Positions 35,612 to 50,300 of a stretch of 64,000 nucleotides of DNA are shown here, one piece after another. Below the pieces are notes generated by a model, which did not search any database, was not told the DNA's origin, and saw only the letters and a program-made list of their open reading frames with translations. The stretch comes from Lingula anatina (taxonomy: Eukaryota; Brachiopoda; Lingulata; Lingulida; Lingulidae). Each line of letters begins with the position of its first letter. Within the stretch, counting starts at the first letter, position 1. Position numbers and translations under genes: made by a program. The stretch covers positions 362,692-426,691 of the forward strand of contig NW_019775383.1 of assembly GCF_001039355.2 (NCBI RefSeq), in the 5' to 3' direction.

Positions 35612-38600
35612 GAGAGGAGAGAGAGAAAAAGAGAGCAGAGAGAGGTGAAGAGAGAGGGGGGGAGGAGAGAATGAGCGAGGGAGAGAATCGGTAACCACAC
35701 TTAAAGTCGATTAATAACGAAATACCTGCTGTGGACCATGCCTTAAAATGCTAAACGAACCTTTTAACATTTAAACAATTGGAACTTAGTGACAAACTAA
35801 AAACTGTAAGGCAGGGTTAATACCATTATTGTCACCCGGGTGAAAGTTACAGGAAGGCAAAATCACAGGTAAAATCTGATGAAAAAAAGACAGCCTACCT
35901 TTATATTCTCTCCATCATGGCTTCCATTTAAGACTATAAATCTTATCTCACACCGCATAAATCAGAGACAGTGGCAACAACAAAAGCTTTGTGTCCTCGA
36001 TTTTACAATCAGGAGCCAAAATACATTTTACATTAGCCTACTTTTAAATTAAATGGCATACACCCTGACCACTGCAGTTAAGTTTGCAGAAAATGGTGAA
36101 TATTCATCATCAGGCATTCATGCTTATAGAGCCTGTACTTAATCCTATTACAAGTTTATTGATACTGCAAGTGTGCTGGTGCGACAGAAATGATCACATC
36201 CTCATGTGTCATTCATTAACACATATCACAGAACTTTACAAAATAACAACCAAAAGTAGGAGCTCTCTCTGTGCTAGTACTAGCCTAGGGAACAGCGTGG
36301 GTAAAAAGTGTGGTTAAACTATAAATCTTATTGTATTTTTATAAGTAATTCATAAACAGATGCTATCACTAATTAAGATCTTTGTCATGCAAGTACGTAC
36401 CTATAATTATAGGCATTGCACATGATGAAATGGAAGACAATACCATACTTCTTTGCATAACCAGATATATATGAAAACATACAGCCTTGTTTCTCACACA
36501 AGAACAAAGGCACAATAAGTACTGGTGGACTTCAGACTCTAGACCATCTTTTGTACTTTACAAGCAGATATTAATAGCAATTAAGAAGCATCTTTGTTAT
36601 ACAAGTGAAGGACAAGTATGGTGAACTTTACACCACATTTTTTCAAGCCACTTAGGGTCACAGTGTTTTGAAAGAAAAGTATACCTAGCAATATAATATA
36701 TACTTCCACTCAGAGAACCTATACTTCTTTAATTGCATTACAAGTACTTGTTAATATATATACTACATAGTTATGCTGATGCTACAGAAATTACCATTTT
36801 TTTTCATGTGTCATTCATGAATAGGCATGATCTCTGCAAATACAGTATTCTATATCATGAAAGAACCATTTTCTACAAGCCAAGCACACCGACATTTCAT
36901 AATCCTACCTTGTATACAAAATAACAGTAACCAAACACTTTACCTGTAAGTACACTCTCACACACATGTTAAATGTAAACACTCACCCCAAGAACCCTGT
37001 GTAGTCCACCTCTACCTGGGCTGCTGTTATCTTTGAAGGTCCCTATTATACAATAGCTGGGTCACTGCAGGGGTCAGGGCACGTTCGGGACAGTTTCAAC
37101 ATAATATGTTTTAGTTTTAATTTCAGCAGGAAGTAACAGAAGGTAAAAGTTTATGACACTGCACCAATATTTAAACCTCCACTGCCTGTTAGCAAGCCTT
37201 CTAAATGTTAAACTCCATCCACTTATCATTCCAGTGCAATCCTTCAAGGGTTAAATGTTCTCATTGGTCTAAATCTTTCTCAGTAACAAAATGCCAACAA
37301 ACCACCATGTCCACATATAGTTCAATACACCTTTTATGACTCATTTAATAACATAATTATCTAATCACTGAAGTCACCTCTCAATCCCAAACCATTCTAT
37401 CAAATGATGTCAGCTATCAGTAGGCATCAGATTAAAAAAAAAAAAAAAAAATGTCTGTCAACACCCAAGTCACCTACCTTTGCTGATTACCTAACAAAAA
37501 CAATGTAGTTAACACAAATGGCCAAGGATGGGATGATGATCAAGATCCCCTCATGATTGAACAGATCCATACAGATCAGGTACAAACTGTGAAGTCTGAT
37601 GATTTATCCAAGCAGTCAGACAATAAACAATGTTTTTACTTTTAACCTTTAAATCTTTATGACACAGTGTGTTAAGATATGTCAGGTGGCAATTAACAGA
37701 CAGCATAAAGATGTCACCACAAATAGGTCAGTGACTAGTAGCTACCTACCTGGCTTTAAGCTTCTAAGTACAGCTACATCAACATCTCAAGTCTTCTTGA
37801 TTCACTTAAACTGTGAGCAGATTTCAAGACATGACTATCACACTATATCAGTCCTCAGCAATCTACCTTTAAGGACTGCCTTATTATTTACAGCACAGTT
37901 AAAAACATGAATTCCTACATTTTTTCCCCAAATATATATAATTACAATGTCAGGTGTAAATTTATATGAACATAAAACTGTCAACACAAACAGTGAACAG
38001 GCAACACACATTCAAGAGCTACCTTTAAGTACAGTCTCAATTCATTCCACTACACATTAATAGTTACCTGAAGTCAAAATGTGGCTGTCAAACCATTCAG
38101 GTCATCGCCAACCTACCTTTAAATACTTTCTTATAGTGCAGCTGACTCTACAGGTACATAAATTCCACATCAAATCCTAAATTTTTCTGACAACAACACA
38201 GAAAAGGCAGAGTGCATTTGCACCACTGTGCAGTATATCCCTGACTATTGTATATCAGATAATCCTGACAGCTGCCTTCATTTGAATGCAACTGGTGCTC
38301 CTGTATTATAATAAAGCCTTTATGTATAATCTCTATCAGCCAATGTCAAGTTATAAAATGCGGATATTGGATATATTGCGACACAGGTCCCTGTGGTGTT
38401 TTGTTTGTGTCTGGATGCCTGCAACAGGTCAATGTGTTAGGAAAATGTATTATATTGTAATATATCAATATTAAGTATAATATATCAATATGAGAGAGAG
38501 AAAGAGAGAGGGAGAGAGAGAGAGAGATTCTATTTAATAATGTGAATGTTTACATGTGAATGAGTGTGCATGTGCATGTAAATATATGTATAAACCTATC

Positions 38601-40300
38601 TGTCCATTCATCTGGTGACAAACTTTTCTTACCAAAGTACTACAAATTTCACAAACTTGGCACATATATAAAATATCCAAACTGCTGGTGAAATACACAG
38701 TGATATTAGGACTCCTCACCAACATTCTCTTTATCAGAGATGCCACACTATTTTTTGTCACAAGTTGATGTGAGGTCATGCGTGAATTAAGATAAAAGGA
38801 CAATAGTGACGGTATCTGTATGACTGCACACAGTGACCAAGGTAAACTTGGGGCTAGGTGAAATGTGTATGTGTGTGTGTCTGTATGCGTGTGTGTGTGT
38901 GTGTGTCTGTATGCGTGTGTGTGTGTGTGTGTCTGTATTCGTGTGTGTGTATATATGTATGTGCATGTGTATGTATGCGTGCATCTCTGTATATGTGTGT
39001 ATATATGTGTATGTCAGTGTATGTGTGTGTGTGTGAGTCACTGTGTGTGCATGCAATACATTATTTGTGTCTATTTGTATGCAGTGTGCCTCTGTTTGTG
39101 TAAGCATATATATACATTCATATACATATGTAAACACACACACACGCACACACACACACAAACAAAGATGCTGTTCTACATACCCAGTAAGCACGACAAA
39201 TCAATTCCACGTCCTCATAAGTAGGTCCGAAAAAAATGCTCCTTTCAGAAAACCTCGCAAGCTCACCTTGACAAACCTCTACCATGAGAAAAACAAACAC
39301 TTTCCTCTCTTTAAAATCAACTTCCGTTTAATTAAAAGTGCCCTCAAGCACCAAGCATTGATCTGTTCTGAATCTGTTGGCTCCACATCTGTCTGTGTGC
39401 ACCTGGCTTCAACAATCACAGGGGTATTAAAAAAGAAATAAAAAACAAAGAACACAATACAATCGATGGAACTTTGTCCTTATGATACATAAGGGTATAA
39501 AACGTAGTATTGATGAGGTCAGGGTCAGGTCAAAGGTCGGGTCACAGGTCAAGATCAACACAGGCAAATTGTCGTTCTATGGGCTACATTTTTTGTTAGG
39601 AGACAAATCTAAATAGTGACAATTCCGTGGTCAAAATTCTGAATTTCTTGAATAAAATAAATCAATAAAATGTCAAACTTTGTAAAATATTAAGATCAGC
39701 ACATGCCAAAAACTCACCAGCCCCAAGTCTCACTAAATGATATGAATCAACAACCAATGTAACCCATTTTGCTATGGTCATAAATTGATCCATTACAGAT
39801 AATATGAAAAATCTTTATAGTGCCATTTCTGTGGTCAACAAATATCTCAGATTATATGATATAAATCAACCACCAATTTAGCCCATTTTGTGGGGGTCAT
39901 AAATTGATACACATTACATGGACAATATGGCCCGCATATCTGCAAATCACCCATTAAATGACCATAAATTTTTCCACCTGTACAACTGACAGGGGTGTGA
40001 AATGCCATATCCAGGTGGGTTTCCATGCATCCACATGTTGTGTACAGCACCTGTGTTGTTTACTGCTAGGCAACAGATCACTATCAGTGTTTACCTACAA
40101 ACTGTAGGTCTTGGTGATTTGTAATAAAGAAATTAGTGCCTGGATGAATGGGCGAAATAATAATGGTAAAATGAACAGGGAGGGGGCCAATTGAGGATAT
40201 TTTTTATATGAATGATAACATCAAAGGTATAATAATGTTTTTATTTCAACCTGTGGTGCACTTTAGCAGTACATGGGTCTTTGAATGTATGCAAGTACAC

Positions 40301-40355
<55 letters not shown>

Positions 40356-41785
40356 TTTGTGTGGATGAGAGAGAATGAGAGAGACAGAAAACAGTTAGGA
40401 ATCTGCTACCGGATGATATCAGTCCCATTGTCATACCCCCATGTACTATATAGTCTCAAACTGCACTGTGGGAAACTGAGAGTGCAAACAGTAAGCAGGA
40501 AAGCCCTAACCAGCTCAGCCCAAATTGCAGAGATGCCAGAAGATATCTGGAGGTTTATGACAACAATTTTACCCAAAATGCAATTGCCGCACTGTGGCTT
40601 GCTTGGTTTCTGCAAAGTGAAGACAAGCGGTGAGTTTCCAGTAATCTCTCTGAAAATCGGGGTACATGACAGTTTACCCAGTAATCAACTATGACCAATT
40701 GGATCCAAGTGGGATACCAGAAGATGGCTCCAATTTCCAGGAAAGATCTATAGGGTTCTGATGGCAGTGGAGCCTGGCAATCCCTGGGGCTCAAATAATT
40801 AGATCAATCCCTTACAGAAATATTGACTATGTCAGAAGTCAACTCAAATTGAGAGAAGAGCTTTTTCCTGGAGACTGCCAGGTTAAGACAGAAGTGGAGC
40901 CTCCACAGAAAGATACATGTACACTACTCTCATGCTTCCATGTCACTGTCCACTGATAACAATAAATAAATAAACAAATAAAGAATTTCTTCGAGTAAAT
41001 AATTGCAAAAAACCAAGACAAATTTGTTCAAGTCACAAGGAAGCAAAAANNNNNNNNNNNNNNNNNNNNNNNNNNNNNNNNNNNNNNNNNNNNNNNNNNN
41101 NNNNNNNNNNNNNNNNNNNNNNNNNNNNNNNNNNNNNNNNNNNNNNNNNNNNNNNNNNNNNNNNNNNNNNNNNNNNNNNNNNNNNNNNNNNNNNNNNNNN
41201 NNNNNNNNNNNNNNNNNNNNNNNNNNNNNNNNNNNNNNNNNNNNNNNNNNNNNNNNNNNNNNNNNNNNNNNNNNNNNNNNNNNNNNNNNNNNNNNNNNNN
41301 NNNNNNNNNNNNNNNNNNNNNNNNNNNNNNNNNNNNNNNNNNNNNNNNNNNNNNNNNNNNNNNNNNNNNNNNNNNNNNNNNNNNNNNNNNNNNNNNNNNN
41401 NNNNNNNNNNNNNNNNNNNNNNNNNNNNNNNNNNNNNNNNNNNNNNNNNNNNNNNNNNNNNNNNNNNNNNNNNNNNNNNNNNNNNNNNNNNNNNNNNNNN
41501 NNNNNNNNNNNNNNNNNNNNNNNNNNNNNNNNNNNNNNNNNNNNNNNNNNNNNNNNNNNNNNNNNNNNNNNNNNNNNNNNNNNNNNNNNNNNNNNNNNNN
41601 NNNNNNNNNNNNNNNNNNNNNNNNNNNNNNNNNNNNNNNNNNNNNNNNNNNNNNNNNNNNNNNNNNNNNNNNNNNNNNNNNNNNNNNNNNNNNNNNNNNN
41701 NNNNNNNNNNNNNNNNNNNNNNNNNNNNNNNNNNNNNNNNNNNNNNNNNNNNNNNNNNNNNNNNNNNNNNNNNNNNNNNNNNNNN

Positions 41786-41828
<43 letters not shown>

Positions 41829-42813
41829 CAGTTAGGAAGCTAGTACCGGATGATATCAGTCCCATTGTCATACCCCCATGTACTATATAGTCTCAAACTG
41901 CACTGTGGGAAATTGAGAGTGTAAACAGTAAGCAGGAAAGCCCTAACCAGCTCAGCCCAAATTGCAGAGATGCCAGAAGATATCTGGAGGTTTATGACAA
42001 CAATTTTACCCAAAATGCAATTGCCGCACTGTGGCTTGCTTGGTTTCTGCAAAGTGAAGACAAGCGGTGAGTTTCCAGTAATCTCTCTGAAAATCGGGGT
42101 ACATGACAGTTTACCCAGTAATCAACTATGACCAATTGGATCCAAGTGGGATACCAGAAGATGGCTCCAATTTCCAGGAAAGATCTATAGGGTTCTGATG
42201 GCAGTGGAGCCTGGCAATCCCTGGGGCTCAAATAATTAGATCAATCCCTTACAGAAATATTGACTATGTCAGAAGTCAACTCAAATTGAGAGAAGAGCTT
42301 TTTCCTGGAGACTGCCAGGTTAAGACAGAAGTGGAGCCTCCACAGAAAGATACATGTACACTACTCTCATGCTTCCATGTCACTGTCCACTGATAACAAT
42401 AAATAAATAAACAAATAAAGAATTTCTTCGAGTAAATAATTGCAAAAAACCAAGACAAATTTGTTCAAGTCACAAGGAAGCAAAAAATTTAAGGTTAAAT
42501 AAATGACCTGTCAGCTTCCAGATTTACTGGCATATATTCCAAGTAAAATAATATGCTGTTCTTAAGTGACAATCTCATATATCACTCTCTCTAACCTGTA
42601 TCCCTGGAGATAGACTGTGAGATCAATTTCCTTAATGCTAAACCTATCAAGAAATGAAATATGGCACTTTGAAAAAAAAAAAAAAAAAAAAAAGAAGATT
42701 CTGGACTGTGAATGGTGGCCTAGAGGGAATCATACAGAATGATCTGAAAATGACAGTGCACTGTGTGAAAATTCCATCTTAAGATAATATCATGTATTCT
42801 TAATTTACATAAA

Positions 42814-42860
<47 letters not shown>

Positions 42861-44280
42861 CTTAAACAAATGTGCACACACTCAAAAGCACATGCAATTG
42901 CACATACATTACTAAACCCTCCTTCAAAAACTACAATGTCATCTTGTACAATATCATAATTTCTTGAAAGACCAAAATGTACCACAAATTCCTTCATCCC
43001 AAAACTATGTCCAAATATCATTGTTAAAACTATGCTGCAAACTTAAAATCAACAGGCAATAGCAGCTTTTGGATATTAGCCTTCATATAATACAATAATT
43101 TCTCTCTATGCTTATCTACTTAGATGTCAATCTGGAATCTCTATTCTTAATTTACAACAAGTAATCCTCCTGTCCATGAGGTTGTCAAAGAATAATCAAC
43201 AACACAATCCCAATGTCTTGCATTTGATAAATACTTCTGTCAGTAATCTTGTCAGCCCTGCAGTATAGTTACAATATGAACTCCTGTTGGTAAATGTTGA
43301 CAAGGCTGTTACAGACGTACCAGTTAAAGGCCCCATTCAGAATAGAGGTCTAACTAGTCTGAGGGTCAAATATGGCCGACCCACTTGAATACTTCCCCAC
43401 GGGATATCTATTCAGTGTGTATTAGTGGATTAGACAGCAAGCTTTGTATATTGGGTCACCATGTTTGACCCTCAGACTAGTTAGTCCGCTGTTCTGAATG
43501 GGACCAAACATGTCAGGTTCATAACCTTGACTACTGCTTCCTTGAAGCTGCTTACTAATCAAATTTCTGTACTTTACTGCACATTATCTACCTTGTTTAA
43601 TGTGCTTTCCACATTGTCACAGTAATTGTAAAGTCTATATCTACTCGCCGAGTCCTAAACTTTTATGACAGAATAACTATAGGTTACTATTTCAATCACC
43701 TTGATATATTTATTAACAGTAGCAGAACAGCAGCTACGAAGACAATACTCAACCAATTCCATAAAACTGCTGCTCATGTGTCTATATGGCTCAATGACTT
43801 TATATAGGAATATAATAGTTCCATATCAGAAATTACTATATTCTTAAGTACCTTTATAAAAATAGAGTAACAGCACTGGTGCAGTAACAGTAACAGTAAC
43901 ATACCACTGATATTTCCGCTGCTGCTCGCCTTCTACAGCAATACAATTACATAACAATACAGTAACAATCCAACTGCCTAATCCTCTTCTAATTTCCAAT
44001 ATACTGTTGCAATTTTATCAGTCCTTCAAATACCTCACGTTGATGACTCAAGTGTGTGATAAAATAAAACTGACAGGTAAATATTGACAGTGTTGTTAAC
44101 TTGTTACTCAGATACAAGATAACCCACTACTGATAGAAACACAACCTTGATAATATATTTTATCATTAGCTAAGANATTGGTGGCCTAGAGGGTATCATA
44201 CAGAATGATCAGAAAATGACAGTGCACTGTGTGAAAATTCCATCTTAAGATAATATCATGTATTCTTAATTTACATAAAC

Positions 44281-44314
<34 letters not shown>

Positions 44315-47300
44315 CTCAAACAAATGTGCACACACTCAAAAGCACAGGCAATTGCACATACATTACTAAACCCTCCTTCAAAAACTACAATGTCATCTTG
44401 TACAATATCATTATTTCTTGAAAGACCAAAATGTACCACAAAGTCCTTCATCCCAAAACTATCTCCAAATACCATTGTTAAAACTACGCTGCAAACTTTA
44501 AAACCAACAGGCAATTGCAGCTTTTGGATATTAACTTTTATACAATAATCTCTCTCTATGCTTATCTATTTAGATGCCAATCTGGAATCTCTATTCTTAA
44601 TTTACAACAAGTAATCCCCCTGTCAACGAGGTTGTCACAGAATAATCAACAACACAATCCCAATGTCTTACATTTGATAAATACTTCAGTCAGTATTCTT
44701 CTCAGCCCTGCGGTACGCTTCCAATATGAACTCCTTGTTGGTAAATGTTGACAAGGCTGTTACAGATGTACCAGTTAAAAGCCCCATTCAGAATAGGGGA
44801 CTAACTAGTCCGAGGGTCAAATATGGCCGACCCACTTGAATACTTCCCCACATGATATCTATTCGGTGTGTATTAGTGGATTAGACAGCAAGCTTTGAAT
44901 TGGGTCACCATATTTGACCCTCGGACTAGTTAGTCCACTGTTCTGAATGGGGCCAAACAGATAAGTTCATCACCTTGACTACTGCTTCCTTGAAGCTGCT
45001 TGCTAATCAAACTTCTGTACTTTACAACAATAATGTAACAGTAACAATCCAACCTCATAATCCTCTTCTAATCACCATATACTGTTGCAATTTTATCAGT
45101 CCTTCATTTACCTCACGTTGATGACTCAAGTGACTGATAAAATAAAACTGACAGGTAAATATTGGCAGTGTTGTTAACTTGTTACTCAGATACAAGATAA
45201 CCTACTACTGATAGAAACACAACCTTGACAACAGATATATACGTAATTTTTTTCTATAGCAGGGGCCAGATCAAGCCATCTAAAAAAAATAAAACTTTAT
45301 TGTTATCTTAACTTTTAACAATACAATTTAACTTACATTCACTGTTAGTCTTGTCTTCCAGAAAATAGCTGGTGCTTTGTATCAAAAATACAAATTTTCA
45401 ACTTTAATTCAGGTTAACAATTTGAAAGCAATATATCTTTTTCATATCCTTTAAAAATAAACTAATTCATAAGTGTAAGCTAGTGCCGTCTTCCAGTTGC
45501 AATATATCCCCTCTAAAATCCCCTAATTCCTCTGTCAGTAAACATTGACAATGCTTTCAAGAACGGCATTATAACGTATCACAATCAAAATTCCCTACTT
45601 TCTTATGCAGTTATACATTGTTGTAAAAAATGTGAATGGTGCATTACAGTTGCCATATATCATAGACACAAATCTCGTAATTCCTCAGTCAGTAAATACT
45701 GTATGGCACATTAATTCCCTTAATTCCTTCCTTGATAAATATTGACAATGTTTTCAAGAACGGCGGCTGACAACAGATTACCTTGGATCTCATAAACCAG
45801 AGTCATGTGACCTCAAAGCACCAGGGTCTTAATGGACTTCCGCCTGTAAGATAAATCAATCCGAGTAGCAAACTGGCTGAGAGAGAATTACAGCAAAAAA
45901 CATAAGTTGGGTCAATAGAAAAAAAAGTTATGGTTAAAGAGGAGCTGAACAGCATGTGGTCCAGCTAGTATGGTTAAAAGTATACTTACATTTGTGCAAG
46001 CCACTACTGCTGCTGCTGCCATTCCAATCCAGGCAAAGGATGGCCTTGATGATGAAAATGATGAAGATGATGATGGTGATGATAGAGATGTAGATAAATA
46101 AGTATATGTTCCATTACATCATCATCTGGAGATGTTTAAGGAGGAATACAATTTCTCAAGGCGACAAGGTCAAACTGCCATAAAATGACCCATGCTCCAC
46201 TTCACAAATTTCTATTGAGGAAATAAGGAGCTATGAGGAGATATCTCCAAATGAATTCAGAAGACCATTTCAAGATGATGGCAGCAGAAGCTGACAGAGA
46301 GAAGACAGTTTTGTCACTGGGACCTCCAAATGCCAGTCAAAAAAAGAGTCCGTCAAATATCTCGGAACAAGACAATTCCCTTTTCCAGGGATGAGACCAG
46401 TCCTCACTGAAAAAGTAGGAAAATGGCAGGGGGTCCAGGGTACACAATTCACAAGAATGACCCAAATGACCCTGAAAAAGTTGTAATTCTGACAAAAGTC
46501 TCATCAGTGATTTCCAGAAAATTATCAAAACATGATGACTCCATTTTCACCAATTCCTACTGAGGTACAAGTAGCTGATTATGCTGATGCATGTTCTGAA
46601 TATGAGATACACATGCCAAGATATAAATATGTGAAATTCATTGGTTGATATCAACTGTCACTGGCAGTTTCACCCAAGTGGCGCCAGGTGGCAACATGCA
46701 TGGGCACCACTGCCCTACATAAACATTGGCAACACAGCTCAATCAGGAAAAGTGGAGAGGAAAGAAAAAGATGGTGGCTGATAAATTATAATAATAATAA
46801 TAATAATAATAAAAGAAACCCTCAGTTTCATATTAAGGATTTATTACAGTTACTACCTCCTGTATCAGCAGATATCAACTTGAGTTCCTGAAGTCCACAT
46901 ATATGTACACATACAGAACTTCTGACAATGTGACTTAATTCAGAAAGGCAGTTTGACAAAGAGACGGAGGAAATCAGGAGAGGACATCTTTTATGCACAT
47001 GGATAAACAGCAGGAAATGACAGACTCAATGGATTTTGACTTCACTGAACAGAGGGCTAAGAATAACATCATTTCATTGACACTGCCAAGGATGTAATAT
47101 AAAGAAAAAGAAAGAAATGAAAGAACCCAAGAAAAAATTAAAGAAAGAAAAAGAAAGAAGAAAAGAAAATGAAGAATCCAAAAGCAAGACCCACAATATC
47201 ACATGCTTTATTTATTTACTAATGTGGCAAAAAAGAACTGTTTGCACTGGATTCAGCTGACTGCTTCCATCTGACAGTGATTAAAAATTAGCACAAAAAC

Positions 47301-50300
47301 TTCGAAGTGGCAAGATACATAAAACATGTTTCCATTCTTGTCTCTCCATGTACATAATTTGTCTGAAAACCGATGAAGTAACTCAAGTCATCTGACAATT
47401 ATGCGTGGCAATGCAGGTACCTTGGCGCTGAGAGAAGGATTGCCATGATGTAAAAGCTCATAAATTGACCGTTAAATTAATGAGCTTGATTTCACTCTGG
47501 TTTCCATGGAAAGCAGACATAAGACTGATGTTATTTTGGTTTCTACGGCAGGATGACTAGAAACAAATCAGTCAAGTGATACTTACAGCACAGGATAAGT
47601 GCTACAACGCAACCCGAATGATTTTTCTGTTCATGTTGTGAAAAATCCACATGCTGCATTTAACATGGGAACAGTGGCCATGCAATTGCTACCAGTGTCA
47701 CAGGAAGACAAGTCAGAAGTTTGAACAAAGAAAATCAACAAAACAGCAAAATCATGCCTGACTAGGAATATTGTGAAAAAGTATCTGGCTCAATGTTGGT
47801 TATAAGATACAGAGGCTGGTGCAAGACAAGTTGTTTTTGTCATAACAGGATCATAGAAATGCCATGTGGCTGAGATGGCAAGGAACACTTGAACAAGAAA
47901 TGCTTTGGGAGCTTTTGTACACCAAAGACAGTCACAGGCAATGGGTTTCACCAAAGGTGGGCATTGGCAATGGGTTTCACCAAAGGCAGTCACAGGCAAT
48001 GGGTTTCACCAAAGGTGGGCATTGGCAATGGGTTTCACCAAAGGCAGTCACAGGCAATGGGTTTCACCAAAGGCAGTCACAGGCAATGGGTTTCACCAAA
48101 GACAGTCACAGGCAATGGGTTTCACCAAAGGCAGTCACAGGCAATTTCAATATTGTCCAAGACAACTGGATTTCTCAAGGGCAGCCACAGCTGGGCTCCA
48201 AGATTAACTTACATTTAAACACAATTAATGCCAATTACTTTATCATAATTGTGTAATACTTGGCGCAAAGTTTAATGGCCTCAAAGATGAAGTCTTTGAA
48301 GAACCCTTACCAAATGGTTTCTTTCACACCAGAAAATTGCTCAGCTTGGCATGAGTCAGGTAAGTCTCTTTTTAAAACATCTATTTTTGATAAATATTAT
48401 TAGTTGAACCTACAAACCTCCAGACACCCCACACCATGGCACAAAAACCACTACAGACATAGTGATAACAAGGCCGAGACGATGACGTAATACTCCACAC
48501 AAGGGGGAAGTGTCTCGAACGGTGTCATCTGACACGAAACCAATAATTCTGATCATTATGTACTCAAATTAAGTTAAACAATAGACACCAGTGTGATGTG
48601 TATCACTCTTAATAATAAATATACAGTTTTGTTTACTCTTTCACATACAATTTATAAAGCATTCAAATGCATCTAAAATTTTCTATCAGTGACTCATCCG
48701 TTTATCTAGAAAAAAATGTTTCCCCGTGATAAAAAAGTTTCAGTCATGCAACCCATTGCACAACTTGCCAAGACCCAAGGGAAATTTGTAGTCTAGAAGC
48801 ATTTTTTCTTGGTTTTGTTTTTACCTCCCTAAACTGTCAATTTATGTTTTCTTTTTCTTTTTAAATCCGCTTTATTTGCAGTCATTTATTAACAAGTCAT
48901 GCTCTGAGAAAAACAGGCTGGTTGGTGACAACAAGGAATAAAGCCTTGTAGATCTCACACTCTCAGAAAAACACTTAAATGCAAAATAATTGAATAAATT
49001 AATAAATAGCTAAATAATAACAAAAGGAATGTTTCATCTTAAAATAATAAGGATTTGATTTTGATAAATTTACAAATAATACAATAAAATGCAAAAATGT
49101 TACTGATGGATAGCAGCTGGAAAACATCAATATAGTCCCAAATCGACCCTATCTTTCATTTTGATATATGACATTACTGCTGGAAAAGATCAGTCATAAA
49201 AAGACTTTTATTGCTGACATTTATTGCCACTGGCAATTCTTTTTCCCCCCTCATGGTTTCAATCACTGGGATTTTCATCAGAGGAGTTCCTCAAATTAAA
49301 AACTCCAAAAATACCTCCTGCCTCTTTGATTTGTTTTGATAGGAACCCAGCTTAGTTGATCTTCTAACACTCTCTCCATAACTGCTTTCTTGACAATATT
49401 TTTGATGGCCATTATACCAGTTCCCCCATCTTTTTCTGAAAGGTTATGTTTATAATATGTATTTATTCTAGAAAAATGTTTCATAGTGTGGATCAACAAA
49501 GATAAAGGTTATGCCCAAAATAATGGCACAAAAATATAGTCTCAGGATTACAGCCAACATTTTTATTATTTTGGAAAGTGATCCCAGGGGAGTTCAACTG
49601 ACTTGAAAAATGACATAGAACCTAGATCAATTTTTGATTCAAAACAGACCTTTTCTAGCCCAAGGCCCAGTTCCCTCTGACCTGATACTCCCCCCCCCCT
49701 CCATGGTCCATGTCAAGCATGTTGCGATATCTTGTGTGAGAAAAGCCCAGATTGCCATAATCCATAATCGCAATCTAAATTTGATGAACCATATACTGCT
49801 CATTGTATTAACTCTCTTCTGCAAGTCTGCAGAGAGAGAAAGAGAGAGAGAGAGATCAGAAGATATAATGCCAAAGTAATGTTTCCAAACCTGTACAAGT
49901 ACCTGACATGTTCCCATAATATTTTACCATCTACTATTCTTTGTAGTCCTTCTCCTTGTATATTCCCCCACCCTCCAAAACATAATCTTGAATACTACAA
50001 CAATAAACAACACACCTGGCTAGGTAAACACTACAAATGCCCTCATGAAGGAACATAATTGTGTTAGGTGAGCCAACTCAACACAATTGGTTGAGACCAC
50101 TGAACACTGCTCCAGTGTGTTAGTAGTGACAAGCACAATCTCACATTGTGCTGATACAGCTGCCCCTTTCCTATATCTCACTTTTATATCCAACAATACC
50201 TGCCTGTTGCTGTCTTTTCAACCATTTCTCCTTTCTTATTGTCCCTTTTCTTTTGTTAAATGTTTCATAACCCATTGTCCAGAAACAAGATGATATGCCT

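Noticed and set aside
37000-37060. Possible minus-strand non-coding exon ending in GTGAGT
   Set aside because: A donor-like site alone, with no start codon, acceptor or conservation to support it.
38787-39224. Frames of 67-135 residues rich in Val/Cys or Thr/His
   Set aside because: Translations of a (TG)n/(CA)n microsatellite.
40930-41890. Long open frames on both strands of about 300 residues
   Set aside because: They run through the block of Ns; only the absence of known stop codons keeps them open.
45990-46022. Possible extra TMCC first exon: minus-strand ATG GCA GCA GCA... with a consensus GTAAGT donor
   Set aside because: Eleven codons ending in phase 0; joining to exon 4 (phase 2) would shift the frame and stop after a few codons. 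It could only be a non-coding exon.
47929-48148. CRISPR-like regular repeat
   Set aside because: Tandem without unique spacers, in an animal genome.
47864-48256. Three overlapping frames of 100-130 residues with a repeating VSPK/GFHQRQ pattern
   Set aside because: Produced by the 29-bp minisatellite, which is open in all frames; no domain, start context or splice signals.
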